Origin: Alphaproteobacteria bacterium
GTDB lineage: Bacteria; Pseudomonadota; Alphaproteobacteria; M2410
NCBI GenBank assembly: GCA_006226415.1
Contig: SBGZ01000059.1
Span: 1 to 52,046 of the forward strand
Direction: 5' to 3'
Length of the DNA stretch: 52,046 bases
Below the pieces are notes generated by a model that worked only from the letters and a program-made list of their open reading frames with translations, had not been told where the DNA came from and searched no databases. The position numbers and the translations under genes are program-made. Positions 26,380 to 34,199 of this stretch are shown piece after piece (within the stretch, counting starts at the first letter, position 1; each line of letters begins with the position of its first letter).

Positions 26380-26392
26380 GCCTAAGTTAGGC
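26380..26392. promoter_or_regulatory. 13-base palindrome upstream of the lipoprotein promoter
   Basis: GCCTAAGTTAGGC (26380-26392) is a perfect palindrome with a central G, about 24 bases before the candidate -35 element at 26416. Position and symmetry suggest a transcription factor site controlling the unknown lipoprotein gene at 26559. Confidence 0.45.
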
Positions 26393-26415
26393 GACATCGG
26401 GATCGGGTCTGACCT

Positions 26416-26443
26416 TTGCGAGTGGCTGGAAATTGCCTATACT
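26416..26443 (+). promoter_or_regulatory. Probable promoter of the unknown lipoprotein gene
   Basis: TTGCGA (26416-26421) and TATACT (26438-26443) are separated by 16 bases, matching four and five of six consensus positions. Transcription would begin near 26450, leaving a leader of about 110 bases before the gene. Confidence 0.45.
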
Positions 26444-26558
26444 CCCCGTCATATGAGGGGATTGTTGGGACTTTACGGTCGAGAGTTAGATCTGGTTGTA
26501 CGAAAAACGTGACAGGTCCACGAGTTCGTCATGTGGATTGACGAGGAGTATTTTTGTG

Positions 26559-27791
26559 ATGATGCGTAATGGGATTGGGTCAATTTCGCAGGGAAATCAT
26601 TTCTGGAAGGGCCTGAAACGGCTGGGAGCCGTTTCGGTTTTGGCTCTGAGTTTGCCGGCTTTGAGCGGCTGCCAAACCATGGGCGGCGGCGCGGGCTTCT
26701 CGTTCCTAGGCGGCGGTGCCTCAGCCGAGGCGGCAGATCAAACGGGCCCTGAAAATGTAAAAGAAGCTCTGGAAGAAACAACCGAAGCAGTCGAAGCGCC
26801 CGAGGTTGTCGAAGCCAAGGCAGCTGTGGCGGTTCCGAAACGCAAGCCCGCCTCCATCAAGGGAGCCCAAACAGAATCTGGCAAGGTTGTTGTCGCTGCC
26901 GTTCAGGCAGAAACCAAGCCAGAAGGAAAGACCGTCTTCGAGACGGTTGCCGAGGCTGAAGTGGCGGTTCCCGAAGCGCTGAAGAGCAATGAAGGGCCAA
27001 ACGACAAGACAATTGTCGGCCTCGTGCGCACTTATGACAAATATCGCGGCGATCTGGCTTTTGCTGCCCAGGCTTCGTTTGAAAATCGTTCGGCCATCAA
27101 GGAAGCCCATATGCGGCTTGCTCAATATGACCCGAAATCATTGTCGCGCGCCTGGGTTGCCTACAACGCATCAGTTGCGGCACAAACCCCTTCTTATTCA
27201 AATGAAATTGCCACTAAGACACGCAAAGACGGACCTGAGCGCTTTTTGAACTCGCTCTACAGAAAATCCGATGCGGTTATGCGGCTGAAATCTTCTCCAA
27301 AGGCGGTTCGTTCCGTCCTTTACAGCGTCTCTGAAGAAAACCACCAGATGGCCAGCATGTCTCAGGCCTACCGCCAGATCTCTATTGATCTGCAGACCGG
27401 CAAAACAACCAATGTTTCCATGGCTGCAGAGCGCTCTCAACTGATCAAGGCCGGGTTTAGCGGGGAAATGGTCATGGCGGCGTCCAAAACCAACCTGAAG
27501 ATCAGTCAGGCGGCTGTGACCACAAAATCGCGCCCGATCCTTGGCAATATGCTGATCCTGGGCGCTCACATCAGCACCAATACCTCTGAAGGCAAGTACA
27601 AGAAAAACACCACGATATTGTCCGAGTATAAGGACGGTGAACAATGCCTGAAATGGGCAAAGCTCAATCTGGCTCAGTGCGTAGCCGCCTCGCGGGATCT
27701 TTCTGAACAGGCCTATTGCACCGGTCGCCACGGCATCAAGGAAGTATCGGATTGCTGGGGCTTCATGACCCTGGACGGTAATCCAGCCTGA
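26559..27791 (+). CDS. Unknown lipoprotein with long flexible linker
   Basis: A 410-residue protein with a lipobox (LPALSGC) about 38 residues from the start, so lipid-anchored after export. It continues with a glycine-rich stretch, then about 130 residues rich in A, E, V and K that look disordered, and a compact domain of helices from about residue 150 to the end, with paired cysteines near the C-terminus (GEQCLKW, LAQCVAA, AYCTGRHG, SDCWGF) that could form disulfides. I do not recognise the family. The ATG at 26559 follows GAGGAG; GTG at 26556 is equally placed. A strong intrinsic terminator starts 23 bases after the stop. The long linker would let the domain reach across part of the periplasm; that is inference. 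Confidence 0.65.
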   Translation: MMRNGIGSISQGNHFWKGLKRLGAVSVLALSLPALSGCQTMGGGAGFSFLGGGASAEAADQTGPENVKEALEETTEAVEAPEVVEAKAAVAVPKRKPASIKGAQTESGKVVVAAVQAETKPEGKTVFETVAEAEVAVPEALKSNEGPNDKTIVGLVRTYDKYRGDLAFAAQASFENRSAIKEAHMRLAQYDPKSLSRAWVAYNASVAAQTPSYSNEIATKTRKDGPERFLNSLYRKSDAVMRLKSSPKAVRSVLYSVSEENHQMASMSQAYRQISIDLQTGKTTNVSMAAERSQLIKAGFSGEMVMAASKTNLKISQAAVTTKSRPILGNMLILGAHISTNTSEGKYKKNTTILSEYKDGEQCLKWAKLNLAQCVAASRDLSEQAYCTGRHGIKEVSDCWGFMTLDGNPA

Positions 27792-27814
27792 ATTCAGCTC
27801 TGATACAGGCTCAT

Positions 27815-27844
27815 AAAAAGGCGGTGCATTGGCATCGCCTTTTT
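27815..27844 (+). terminator. Strong intrinsic terminator of the lipoprotein gene
   Basis: AAAAAGGCGGTGC (27815-27827) pairs with GCATCGCCTTTTT (27832-27844), a 13-base stem with one G.U, around loop ATTG, and T-rich sequence continues to 27850. It isolates the lipoprotein message from sufE downstream. Confidence 0.85.
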
Positions 27845-27943
27845 TGTTTTGAGAGCACTCTGGAGAGCTTGCATCCAACGTCTGATCGGCCTATGTCCCT
27901 TTATACAAATTCGGTAAATGATAACCTGAGACTTGTGCACCCC

Positions 27944-28369
27944 ATGGCCTCGACCATCGATGACATCCTCGCGGACTTTGACTTCCTTGATGACTGGGAT
28001 GACCGCTATCGCTATGTGATTGAGCTCGGGCGCACTCTGGCGCCCTTACCGGAAGAGGCGCATAACGACGAGACCAAGGTTCAAGGCTGTGTCAGTCAAG
28101 TCTGGCTCGTGAGTGAAACTGATGACGCCGCCCCGCCGCGCCTATATTTCCAAGGCGATTCAGACGCGCACATCGTAAAGGGCCTGATTGCTATACTGCT
28201 TTCTCTCTATTCAGGGAAAACCGCGCAAGAAATCCTGGCGATTGACGCTAAGGCCATCCTGGCCAAGATGGGGCTGGACACACACCTTACGCCCCAACGC
28301 TCCAACGGACTGCACTCCATGATCCAGCGGATCCAGAGTGACGCGCGCGCCACCCTGGAAGACGCCTGA
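27944..28369 (+). CDS. sufE: Cysteine desulfuration protein SufE
   Basis: A 141-residue protein that accepts sulfur from the desulfurase SufS and passes it to the SufBCD scaffold for iron-sulfur cluster assembly. The N-terminus TIDDILADFDFLDDWDDRYR and the acceptor cysteine in VQGCVSQVW (Cys49) are the family's defining features, and the length is standard. No suf genes adjoin it, so it stands alone here. I chose ATG 27944, where the family starts; an upstream ATG at 27893 and a GTG at 27935 are in frame but extend beyond conserved sequence. It ends 14 bases before the convergent nhaB stop. Confidence 0.92.
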   Translation: MASTIDDILADFDFLDDWDDRYRYVIELGRTLAPLPEEAHNDETKVQGCVSQVWLVSETDDAAPPRLYFQGDSDAHIVKGLIAILLSLYSGKTAQEILAIDAKAILAKMGLDTHLTPQRSNGLHSMIQRIQSDARATLEDA

Positions 28370-28383
28370 TTTTAGAATTTCAG

Positions 28384-29991
28384 TTAGTGCCCGCCGGTTG
28401 CCTCTTCTGTGTCAAAGTGAATTTCAGAGGCCTGATGGTGTCCGATAAGCTTGGCGTTATAAAGATCAACGGTCGTCTGGGGCAGAACATAGAGCACCAT
28501 AAGAAATCCGACGATGCTCATCACGATGGTGTAAGGCAAGGCCTGTTGCACCATCTTCAGATATGACAGGCGCACCAGCGGCGCAACCGAGGACGTTAAC
28601 AGGAACAGGAAAGCCGCCTGTCCGTTGGGCGTCGCGACACTCGGGATATTGGTGCCGGTGTTAATTGCCACGGCAATGAGATCGAACTGATCTCGCGTGA
28701 TCAAGCCTTCGCTCAGGGCCACCTTGGCTTCGTTGATATAGACCGTCGCTACGAAAACATTGTCACTGATGGCTGAAAGCACCCCATTGGCCACGTAGAA
28801 CAAAGCAATCTGGATATTTCCCTCAACCTCAAGAACATGATGGATGATCGGCGCGAACAGTCCTTGATCGTGAATGACAGCCACAACTGCGAAGAAAATG
28901 GCCAAAAGTGCCGTGAAGGGCAAAGCTTCTGAAAAGGCGTGACCGATCTGATGCTCATCGGTAACCCCCGTGAAAGCACAGGCAAAGACGATGACCGTAA
29001 GGCCAATGAGGCCAACCGCGGCCAAATGGAACGCCAAAGCAATAATGAGCCAAAGGGCCACAATGCCCTGCATGATTAGGGATGCCTTTTCAGAGCTGGT
29101 GCGCTTTTCATCCTGGGTGTCGGAGTAAGCCTGTAGCTGCGCGCGCACGAGCTCGGGGATCTGATGGCCATAGTCGAAGATGCGCATCTTCTCAACGAGA
29201 GCGCAGGTTATCAAGCCAGCGATCAACACCGGAATGGTCACTGGCGCCATGCGTAAGAAAAACTCCGGGAATTGCCAATTCGCCTGTGACGCGATGAGAA
29301 GATTTTGCGGCTCGCCCACCAGAGTCATTACGCCACCGAGGGCAGTCCCCACCGCGGCGTGCATCAACAGATTCCGCAAGAACCCGCGGAAATGCTCCAG
29401 ATCGTCGCGGTGTTGATCTTCAACGCTGGTGTCATCGGCATGGTCATGATCGTCGGCATAAAGGTGCTTGCCGGATGCAAAACGGTGATAAATGCCATAA
29501 AAGCCCACCGCGATGGCAATCACCACAGCGGTCACCGTCAAGGCGTCCAAAAAGGCGGACAAAAAGGCTCCCGCCGCGCTGAACATGATGGAAAGAAGAA
29601 TTTTGGAACGGATCTTCAAAAGCAGCTTAGTGAAGACCATGAGCAGCAGGCTCTTCATGAAATAAATGCCGGCCACCATGAAAATCAGAAGCAGGATCAC
29701 TTCGAGATTGGCGTGAAGTTCGTGGTAGACCGATTCAGGGCTGGTCAGTCCAATGACGACGGCCTCGATGGCGATCAATCCCCCGGGGATGAGCGGATAG
29801 CACCGCAGCGCCATCGCGAGGGTAAAGATGAACTCCAGAATCAGAACCCAACCCGCGACACTAAATCCGGCCGTGAACGCCAGAATTGGATTAATGACCA
29901 AAAAGGCCAGAATAACCTGTTTGTACCAGAGGGCAGATGAGCCCATGAAATTCTTCGGAAGTGCATGAATTATGCTTTGCGAGTCGCTCAT
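28384..29991 (-). CDS. nhaB: Na+/H+ antiporter NhaB
   Basis: A 535-residue inner-membrane antiporter that exports sodium in exchange for protons. It contains about a dozen membrane segments; the segment with [18 protein letters not shown], the LVGEPQNLL signature and the region around [19 protein letters not shown], together with [20 protein letters not shown], are NhaB hallmarks (ion-transporter superfamily). Start ATG 29991 has AGGGA upstream; the open frame to 30111 has no site and includes unlikely sequence. The histidine/aspartate cluster at about residues 200-212 is a cytoplasmic loop. Its presence fits a salt-exposed organism, as does the second antiporter at 35965. It is 246 bases downstream of the CPBP gene. 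Confidence 0.92.
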   Translation of the reverse strand: MSDSQSIIHALPKNFMGSSALWYKQVILAFLVINPILAFTAGFSVAGWVLILEFIFTLAMALRCYPLIPGGLIAIEAVVIGLTSPESVYHELHANLEVILLLIFMVAGIYFMKSLLLMVFTKLLLKIRSKILLSIMFSAAGAFLSAFLDALTVTAVVIAIAVGFYGIYHRFASGKHLYADDHDHADDTSVEDQHRDDLEHFRGFLRNLLMHAAVGTALGGVMTLVGEPQNLLIASQANWQFPEFFLRMAPVTIPVLIAGLITCALVEKMRIFDYGHQIPELVRAQLQAYSDTQDEKRTSSEKASLIMQGIVALWLIIALAFHLAAVGLIGLTVIVFACAFTGVTDEHQIGHAFSEALPFTALLAIFFAVVAVIHDQGLFAPIIHHVLEVEGNIQIALFYVANGVLSAISDNVFVATVYINEAKVALSEGLITRDQFDLIAVAINTGTNIPSVATPNGQAAFLFLLTSSVAPLVRLSYLKMVQQALPYTIVMSIVGFLMVLYVLPQTTVDLYNAKLIGHHQASEIHFDTEEATGGH

Positions 29992-30073
29992 ATCGGGTCC
30001 CTGTTCAATCGTGAAACCGCCCCCTCCTCGGTCAAAGGGCGATCCTGAAAAGAAATATGTGCAGGTTTGTTGT

Positions 30074-30091
30074 GAGGCCGGGGGTGGCCTC
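30074..30091. repeat. GC-rich inverted repeat in the nhaB upstream gap
   Basis: GAGGCC (30074-30079) and GGCCTC (30086-30091) pair around a 6-base loop in the 246-base gap between the CPBP gene end (30238) and the nhaB start (29991). It could be part of a terminator or attenuator; without a T-run I cannot say which. I see no gene in the gap. Confidence 0.3.
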
Positions 30092-30237
30092 TGGTCGGTC
30101 AACCGGTGCACCTGCCCCGCTGCCCGCCATGGGCCCGCAGGACAAAGTTAACCATCATTTGCCATGTCAGAGAGGCCCTCGCAACCGTTTTCGGAGGGAA
30201 CAAAGGCGGAATCAGGCCGAGCTGACCCAGATCCGGT

Positions 30238-31176
30238 CTAGGCGGGCCATGCTGCTGCCTTGTCGCGCTCGAAAAGCCCAAGATGCCTCGTGATTCCATA
30301 GTGAAGCGCCATAACGGGGAAGAGAGAAAAATAGCTCATCATATAGTCCGATTGCTCGCCAGAGGTCACCACAACGGTGGCAAATGGCATCCCAGAGGAA
30401 GTGGAGGTGGCGATGAGGAAGACGAACATGTTGTGAAAGGCATGCATTCCTGTCGACATTTCCAGCCCATTGCTCTTCAGGGTCAGAATCGCCAGATAAA
30501 GGGCGAGCGTCAAATAGGTCAAAGCGGCCCAGACCCCACCCGCGCTCCAATCGCTGTTGAAGGCATGAAAAAGCATGAAAATGACCGCGGGCACGATCAA
30601 TCGAAACCCGAGTCTGCCGGTCAGGGCCGAAATACCCTGGGTGAGGTAGCCTCTGAAAAAGACCTCCTCCGCCAGAGCTTGAAAAGGCGTCAGGAGCACA
30701 ACCACAATGATAAAAGGCCACATGCGGTCAAAATCAAAGACAACCTCAAACTCATCCGGAGACATCCCATACCCGACAAGGAGCACCAGGCCTTCGATGG
30801 CCAAAATGGTCAACCCGCTCAGGGTGAAACGCCTCATATCAAAAGAAGGCCGGGCTGTTAAAAGCGTGATTAATGGCTGCTTGTGCAGAAATCTGGCGAC
30901 GATCAGATTAGCCGCCAGCAAGGCGATGACGGAAACCAGAATGGCCGTGCAAGCGATCAAGGCCAACATATCCTGGTCGGGCGTCAGGTCGATCCAGCTC
31001 TTTTTTTCTTTCAGGAGCACAAGCGCTGGATAAAGGCTTGGAAGGAAGAGAGCCGACATCGCGGCACCACTTATGACCGCATAAAGAACAAGGGTCAGAA
31101 GCGCGCCCCCGAGATAGAGCCAAGGCCCTCTTCGCCCTTCGGGCGCCAGGTCAAAGAATGATTTCGGACTGCTCAC
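30238..31176 (-). CDS. CPBP-family intramembrane metalloprotease
   Basis: A 312-residue multi-pass membrane protein of the CAAX-protease/bacteriocin-processing (CPBP, Abi) family. Catalytic motifs are present: AEEVFFRGYL (EExxxR), a histidine in MLFHAFNSDW and a third in GMHAFHNMF. Such proteins act as membrane proteases; substrates are generally unknown. Start choice: GGAG lies upstream of two adjacent GTG codons (31179 and 31176); I use 31176 because its spacing is seven bases, and no ATG is available. It precedes nhaB by 246 bases and ends where the gene becomes compositionally ordinary. An immunity role, seen in some relatives, has no support here. Confidence 0.82.
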   Translation of the reverse strand: MSSPKSFFDLAPEGRRGPWLYLGGALLTLVLYAVISGAAMSALFLPSLYPALVLLKEKKSWIDLTPDQDMLALIACTAILVSVIALLAANLIVARFLHKQPLITLLTARPSFDMRRFTLSGLTILAIEGLVLLVGYGMSPDEFEVVFDFDRMWPFIIVVVLLTPFQALAEEVFFRGYLTQGISALTGRLGFRLIVPAVIFMLFHAFNSDWSAGGVWAALTYLTLALYLAILTLKSNGLEMSTGMHAFHNMFVFLIATSTSSGMPFATVVVTSGEQSDYMMSYFSLFPVMALHYGITRHLGLFERDKAAAWPA

Positions 31177-31242
31177 CACTTTTCTCCGCCTTATCAGACA
31201 CAATCAAAACAAATACTGCGGCTGATTTGCGTCAAAAGTCAA

Positions 31243-31284
31243 AAGGCGCCGGAGCAGGTTTTAAATATCCCGCTCCGGCGCCTT
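31243..31284 (-). terminator. Strong terminator after the ParA operon
   Basis: AAGGCGCCGGAGC (31243-31255) and GCTCCGGCGCCTT (31272-31284) are perfect 13-base complements with a 16-base loop. Read on the minus strand, the stem is followed by TTTT, so it ends transcription of the gene stopping at 31301. It also insulates the CPBP gene beyond it. Confidence 0.8.
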
Positions 31285-31300
31285 GCTCTCTAGTGCTTTG

Positions 31301-32044
31301 CTAGATTAACCCCTTCTGCATGCAAGAGCATTCTGAAAACGTATCCTCGAGGAGTGTGTCGAGGAACGCGTCAAGAGCTGCGGACATAAGCTCCTGTTTA
31401 GTGACATCAAGTTTCATCGCGGCGACCTGCAGCCGGATATAGCGGCGGGGATCAAGCGGCACGCCCGCCCCATTTCCTTGTTCGGCAAGTGAGGCGTTGC
31501 GAATGCTGGCGACCAGATCGGCCTTGGCGGCGGCGCAATTTGACTTCGGCGCGGCGGTGTCAACGTATTCAAACTCGTCGTCCTCAAAGTCTAAAGGCGC
31601 GCCGGGTCGATTGCGCTGGGCACTTTCGATTGCCCGATCGACCAATGCATCCAAACCCAGGCCCTGGTCGCCCTGTTCCTCAGGCACCTCGTCGCCAAAC
31701 AGATCAAGCTCCGGCCCTTTTTGGGCTTCCGACCTTCCCCATTCTTCCGACAAGGCCTCTTCAATCTTGGAAGCTCTCTCGTCCAACGGTCCTGCCGACA
31801 ATTCGTCTTCGGACGCTGATTGGTCTAACGAGCGACCGCCCAGGGCATTAAATGGATTCCACCCGGACATGGTGGATTCGCTTTCAAATTCCTGTGCCAA
31901 ACGCTTGGCCGGTAGATGTTGCGCCATCGCTTCCGGAGAAAAGGAGGCTGCGACCGGCACCGCTTGCCCCTTGCGGGCCAGGAGCCCAGCTGTCAATGAG
32001 GCATAACGGGGACGCTCTTTTTTTGCTGAATTACTGTGATCCAT
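31301..32044 (-). CDS. Acidic linker protein with C-terminal ribbon-helix-helix-like domain, ParA partner candidate
   Basis: A 247-residue protein I do not recognise by name. It has a basic N-terminus (about residues 8-30, SAKKERPRYASLTAGLLARK), a long acidic, probably disordered middle (about 55-165) and a C-terminal domain of about 50 residues beginning PLDPRRYIRLQVAAMKLDV and ending in SALDAFLDTLLEDTF. That last part reads like a ribbon-helix-helix DNA-binding or dimerisation domain, followed by a CSC motif. It starts nine bases after the ParA gene ends. ParA ATPases work with partners whose short basic N-terminal peptide stimulates ATP hydrolysis, and this layout fits such a partner. This is an inference. 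It could also be an RHH transcription regulator. Confidence 0.55.
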   Translation of the reverse strand: MDHSNSAKKERPRYASLTAGLLARKGQAVPVAASFSPEAMAQHLPAKRLAQEFESESTMSGWNPFNALGGRSLDQSASEDELSAGPLDERASKIEEALSEEWGRSEAQKGPELDLFGDEVPEEQGDQGLGLDALVDRAIESAQRNRPGAPLDFEDDEFEYVDTAAPKSNCAAAKADLVASIRNASLAEQGNGAGVPLDPRRYIRLQVAAMKLDVTKQELMSAALDAFLDTLLEDTFSECSCMQKGLI

Positions 32045-32053
32045 GTGACGCCC

Positions 32054-32785
32054 CTATCCTGCCCGGCGCCCGAACGTGGGAACGGATCGACCAAGGCCGT
32101 TGACCTGTCGCTGCGCGAGGCGCGCATGGCGCGCTTCAGCTGCTTCCTGATCCAGCCGCGAAAGGCGGCCAGACAGATATCCCCACAAGGCGCGCACTTC
32201 TTCGGCGGAAGCGCCGGTCGGATCTGTCTCCATGACAGTGCGTCCATCGATCATGCTGGCGGCGAACTCTACACGGTTGTGAATATTGACCGGCGCCACA
32301 GTTCCATGTTGTGAGAGAGCAACAGCTGCCTCGCTGGTGATCCGCGCACGAGGTGTCGCGGCATTAATGACAAACACCAGAGGCTTGCGACGCGATTCAA
32401 CAATGTCCACCGTCGCACCCACGGCACGCAAATCATGCGGACTTGGACGCGTCGGCAAAATGACCATGCTCGCCAGGTCAACCACATCAGAAATAGCATG
32501 GGTCACCGCCGGCGGCGTGTCGATCACCACCATCTTGTAGCCCACGGCTTTTATTTCACTCAGGTCTGAGGCAAGACGCGAAAATGTGGACTGAACAAAT
32601 ACGGGCGTTTCCTTCGCGCGCGCGTTCCACCATTTCGACAACGACCCTTGTGGATCTGTATCAACGAGTGCGACAGGCCCTGCCCCCTGCCGTTCTGCTT
32701 CAACCGCAAGATGCCCGGCAAGTGTCGTTTTACCGGATCCCCCCTTTTGGGAAGCCAATACGATAACACGCATGGCTGACTCCAT
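32054..32785 (-). CDS. ParA-family ATPase
   Basis: A 243-residue P-loop ATPase. The deviant Walker A motif KGGSGKTT spans residues 14-21 with both ParA-type lysines (Lys14 and Lys19), followed by ALVDTDPQGS and the Walker B strand VVIDTPPAVT. ParA proteins form ATP-dependent dimers on DNA and position or segregate cargo. It has no N-terminal DNA-binding domain, so it belongs with short ParAs (plasmid type Ib, MipZ/McdA-like). Chromosomal ParA-ParB is usually near the origin with gidAB; here there is no parB or parS-like site, and a different protein follows. AAGGAG at six bases places the start at 32785. A weak candidate -10 (CATAAT, minus strand 32924-32929) lies upstream. Confidence 0.88.
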   Translation of the reverse strand: MESAMRVIVLASQKGGSGKTTLAGHLAVEAERQGAGPVALVDTDPQGSLSKWWNARAKETPVFVQSTFSRLASDLSEIKAVGYKMVVIDTPPAVTHAISDVVDLASMVILPTRPSPHDLRAVGATVDIVESRRKPLVFVINAATPRARITSEAAVALSQHGTVAPVNIHNRVEFAASMIDGRTVMETDPTGASAEEVRALWGYLSGRLSRLDQEAAEARHARLAQRQVNGLGRSVPTFGRRAG

Positions 32786-32971
32786 CGTCTGCTCCTTTCG
32801 GTAGCCCCGCTGCCCATAACCCCTGGGTCGGTGGCTTTGCGTCCCAGCGTTTCCACTGGTTTGCCATTTCGATTCGCACGTCTGGAGGTCTCTAAATTTC
32901 GACACCCTTCCGCACAGGATCAGATTATGGAACAACTCTTAACTGAGGGTGAATTTTAAAAATTTATTGAT

Positions 32972-32997
32972 TTTTGGTTAATAGCCCTTAACCAAAA
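32972..32997. promoter_or_regulatory. 10-base inverted repeat with TTAACC half-sites
   Basis: TTTTGGTTAA (32972-32981) and TTAACCAAAA (32988-32997) pair perfectly around TAGCCC. It lies three bases after the DUF2336 stop (minus strand) and about 190 bases upstream of the ParA start. It could be an AT-rich terminator of the DUF2336 operon, or a site for a regulator such as CtrA: the TTAA half-sites are spaced by six bases, whereas CtrA's consensus has seven. Confidence 0.5.
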
Positions 32998-33000
32998 TCC

Positions 33001-34188
33001 TTAAGCCGCAATTTCCTGTTGTCGGTCGGACATTGAACGCACATCACCAAAGCACCAAACAGAAATCAGATTGCCGGCAACTTCTGAATCAATCACATCA
33101 AAACTATCTGCGGCAGATTGGAGGTTGTTTGAATGCGACTCCCAGTTGCTGTCCTGATGACAGATCAAGGAATAAACATCCTTAAACTGACTGGCTCTCA
33201 ATCCAAGCGCATTGAAAAAGATTGCCAATGAAAAGCCACTTGGATCGGCGAAGATTCTTTTGATGCTGCGCTTGCCAATGCAAAGTCCATTGAGCATAAA
33301 TTCAACGAGATGCTGAACGCTCATATCGTCAAGCACCAAAGTAAATCCCTTCTGGCGAACTGCACTCAGACGATCGTGAAGCGCAATCGCTGCCTTGAGC
33401 GCATGTGAGGCGCCATTGTGCTCCCCGCGAGAGCGCACATGGCCGTCTAATACCTGGCCAAAGGCGTCGCTGTTCATCGGAAAGCGCTTAAGCAAATTCA
33501 TTCGAGATGCCGGTGTCCACTGCCAATAAGACTGATAGGCCAATGACATTGTCAGGTGAGAGCCCTCTAACACCTCTTCTTCCCGGCTTTCATCGCCCAG
33601 GTAGTGGTCGAGAATTTTGAGGAATTGCTTCTCGCTCAAGATCACCTTGTTGTTGTGCAGTAAAACGGAAAATGTTTTCACATCCCCGAATTCCAACAAA
33701 TCCTCGATCACCTGAGCGGTCAAATCCGGCCGTCCTGCAATCACACATCGGTGCTGAGCGGTGCCGCGGGAAATCGCCGCCTTATAATGTGGTTCTGAGA
33801 TACTCTTACTGCGCGCCAAGATGGGTGCAGCAACCGTTAGCTCATCGGTGATCAGGCTCTCGATGAGGATCTGCGAGGTTTCACTCAACCGTGAAATACG
33901 TTCGGCAAAGCCGCGCCGGTGGCGCACTGTCACTTTAGGCAACAGGCTGTGAAGAATAACATCCAGAACGACCAGGTCTTTTTGTTCAAGTTCCGGGTCC
34001 CCGGAGTAGCGAAATTCTGACACGGTCTCAAAAATCCTGACCCAGGTTTTTGTATCGCGCTCGCGCGACCCTTCAATCATGGCCAAAAGTGACATGATCG
34101 CTGATTTGCCGCGCTTGATTGGCCCCGCTTTCGCTTCGGCCTGATCCCTTGCGGTTTCTGTCTCGACGTTTTCGTGGAAATTGCTCAT
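33001..34188 (-). CDS. DUF2336 protein (second of three)
   Basis: A 395-residue soluble, mostly helical protein. The DUF2336 core begins around residue 60 (LHSLLPKVTVRHRRGFAERI) and shows the short-helix repeats and AVIAGRPDLTAQVIEDLL pattern of its relatives at 11015 and 34200. The first 50 residues are charged and unlike them. Function unknown; HEAT-like repeats suggest protein binding. It begins 11 bases after the upstream DUF2336 gene ends, so the two are co-transcribed and probably work together. The closeness to the ParA locus (215 bases, same strand) raises the possibility of shared regulation. ATG 34188 lies 12 bases after the end of the upstream gene; I checked no alternative start. 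Confidence 0.75.
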   Translation of the reverse strand: MSNFHENVETETARDQAEAKAGPIKRGKSAIMSLLAMIEGSRERDTKTWVRIFETVSEFRYSGDPELEQKDLVVLDVILHSLLPKVTVRHRRGFAERISRLSETSQILIESLITDELTVAAPILARSKSISEPHYKAAISRGTAQHRCVIAGRPDLTAQVIEDLLEFGDVKTFSVLLHNNKVILSEKQFLKILDHYLGDESREEEVLEGSHLTMSLAYQSYWQWTPASRMNLLKRFPMNSDAFGQVLDGHVRSRGEHNGASHALKAAIALHDRLSAVRQKGFTLVLDDMSVQHLVEFMLNGLCIGKRSIKRIFADPSGFSLAIFFNALGLRASQFKDVYSLICHQDSNWESHSNNLQSAADSFDVIDSEVAGNLISVWCFGDVRSMSDRQQEIAA

Positions 34189-34199
34189 CGAAAATACTC

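Larger units (their letters stand above)
26095..26558. other. Long non-coding gap with regulatory palindrome and promoter
   Basis: This 464-base stretch separates the divergent kinase and lipoprotein genes. It is AT-rich in its first half (26186-26250), contains GANTC methylation-type sites (for example GAATC near 26181 and GATTC near 26300) and the palindrome and promoter listed separately. The only open frame (26166-26390, 74 codons, GTG start) has no ribosome-binding site or recognisable family and I do not call it a gene. Confidence 0.5.

Noticed and set aside
26166-26390. 74-codon open frame with GTG start in the gap before the lipoprotein gene
   Set aside because: No ribosome-binding site, no recognisable domain, and the gap looks regulatory rather than coding.
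32054-32785. Chromosomal origin-proximal parAB locus
   Set aside because: No parB, gidAB or recognisable parS sequence; the downstream gene does not look like ParB.
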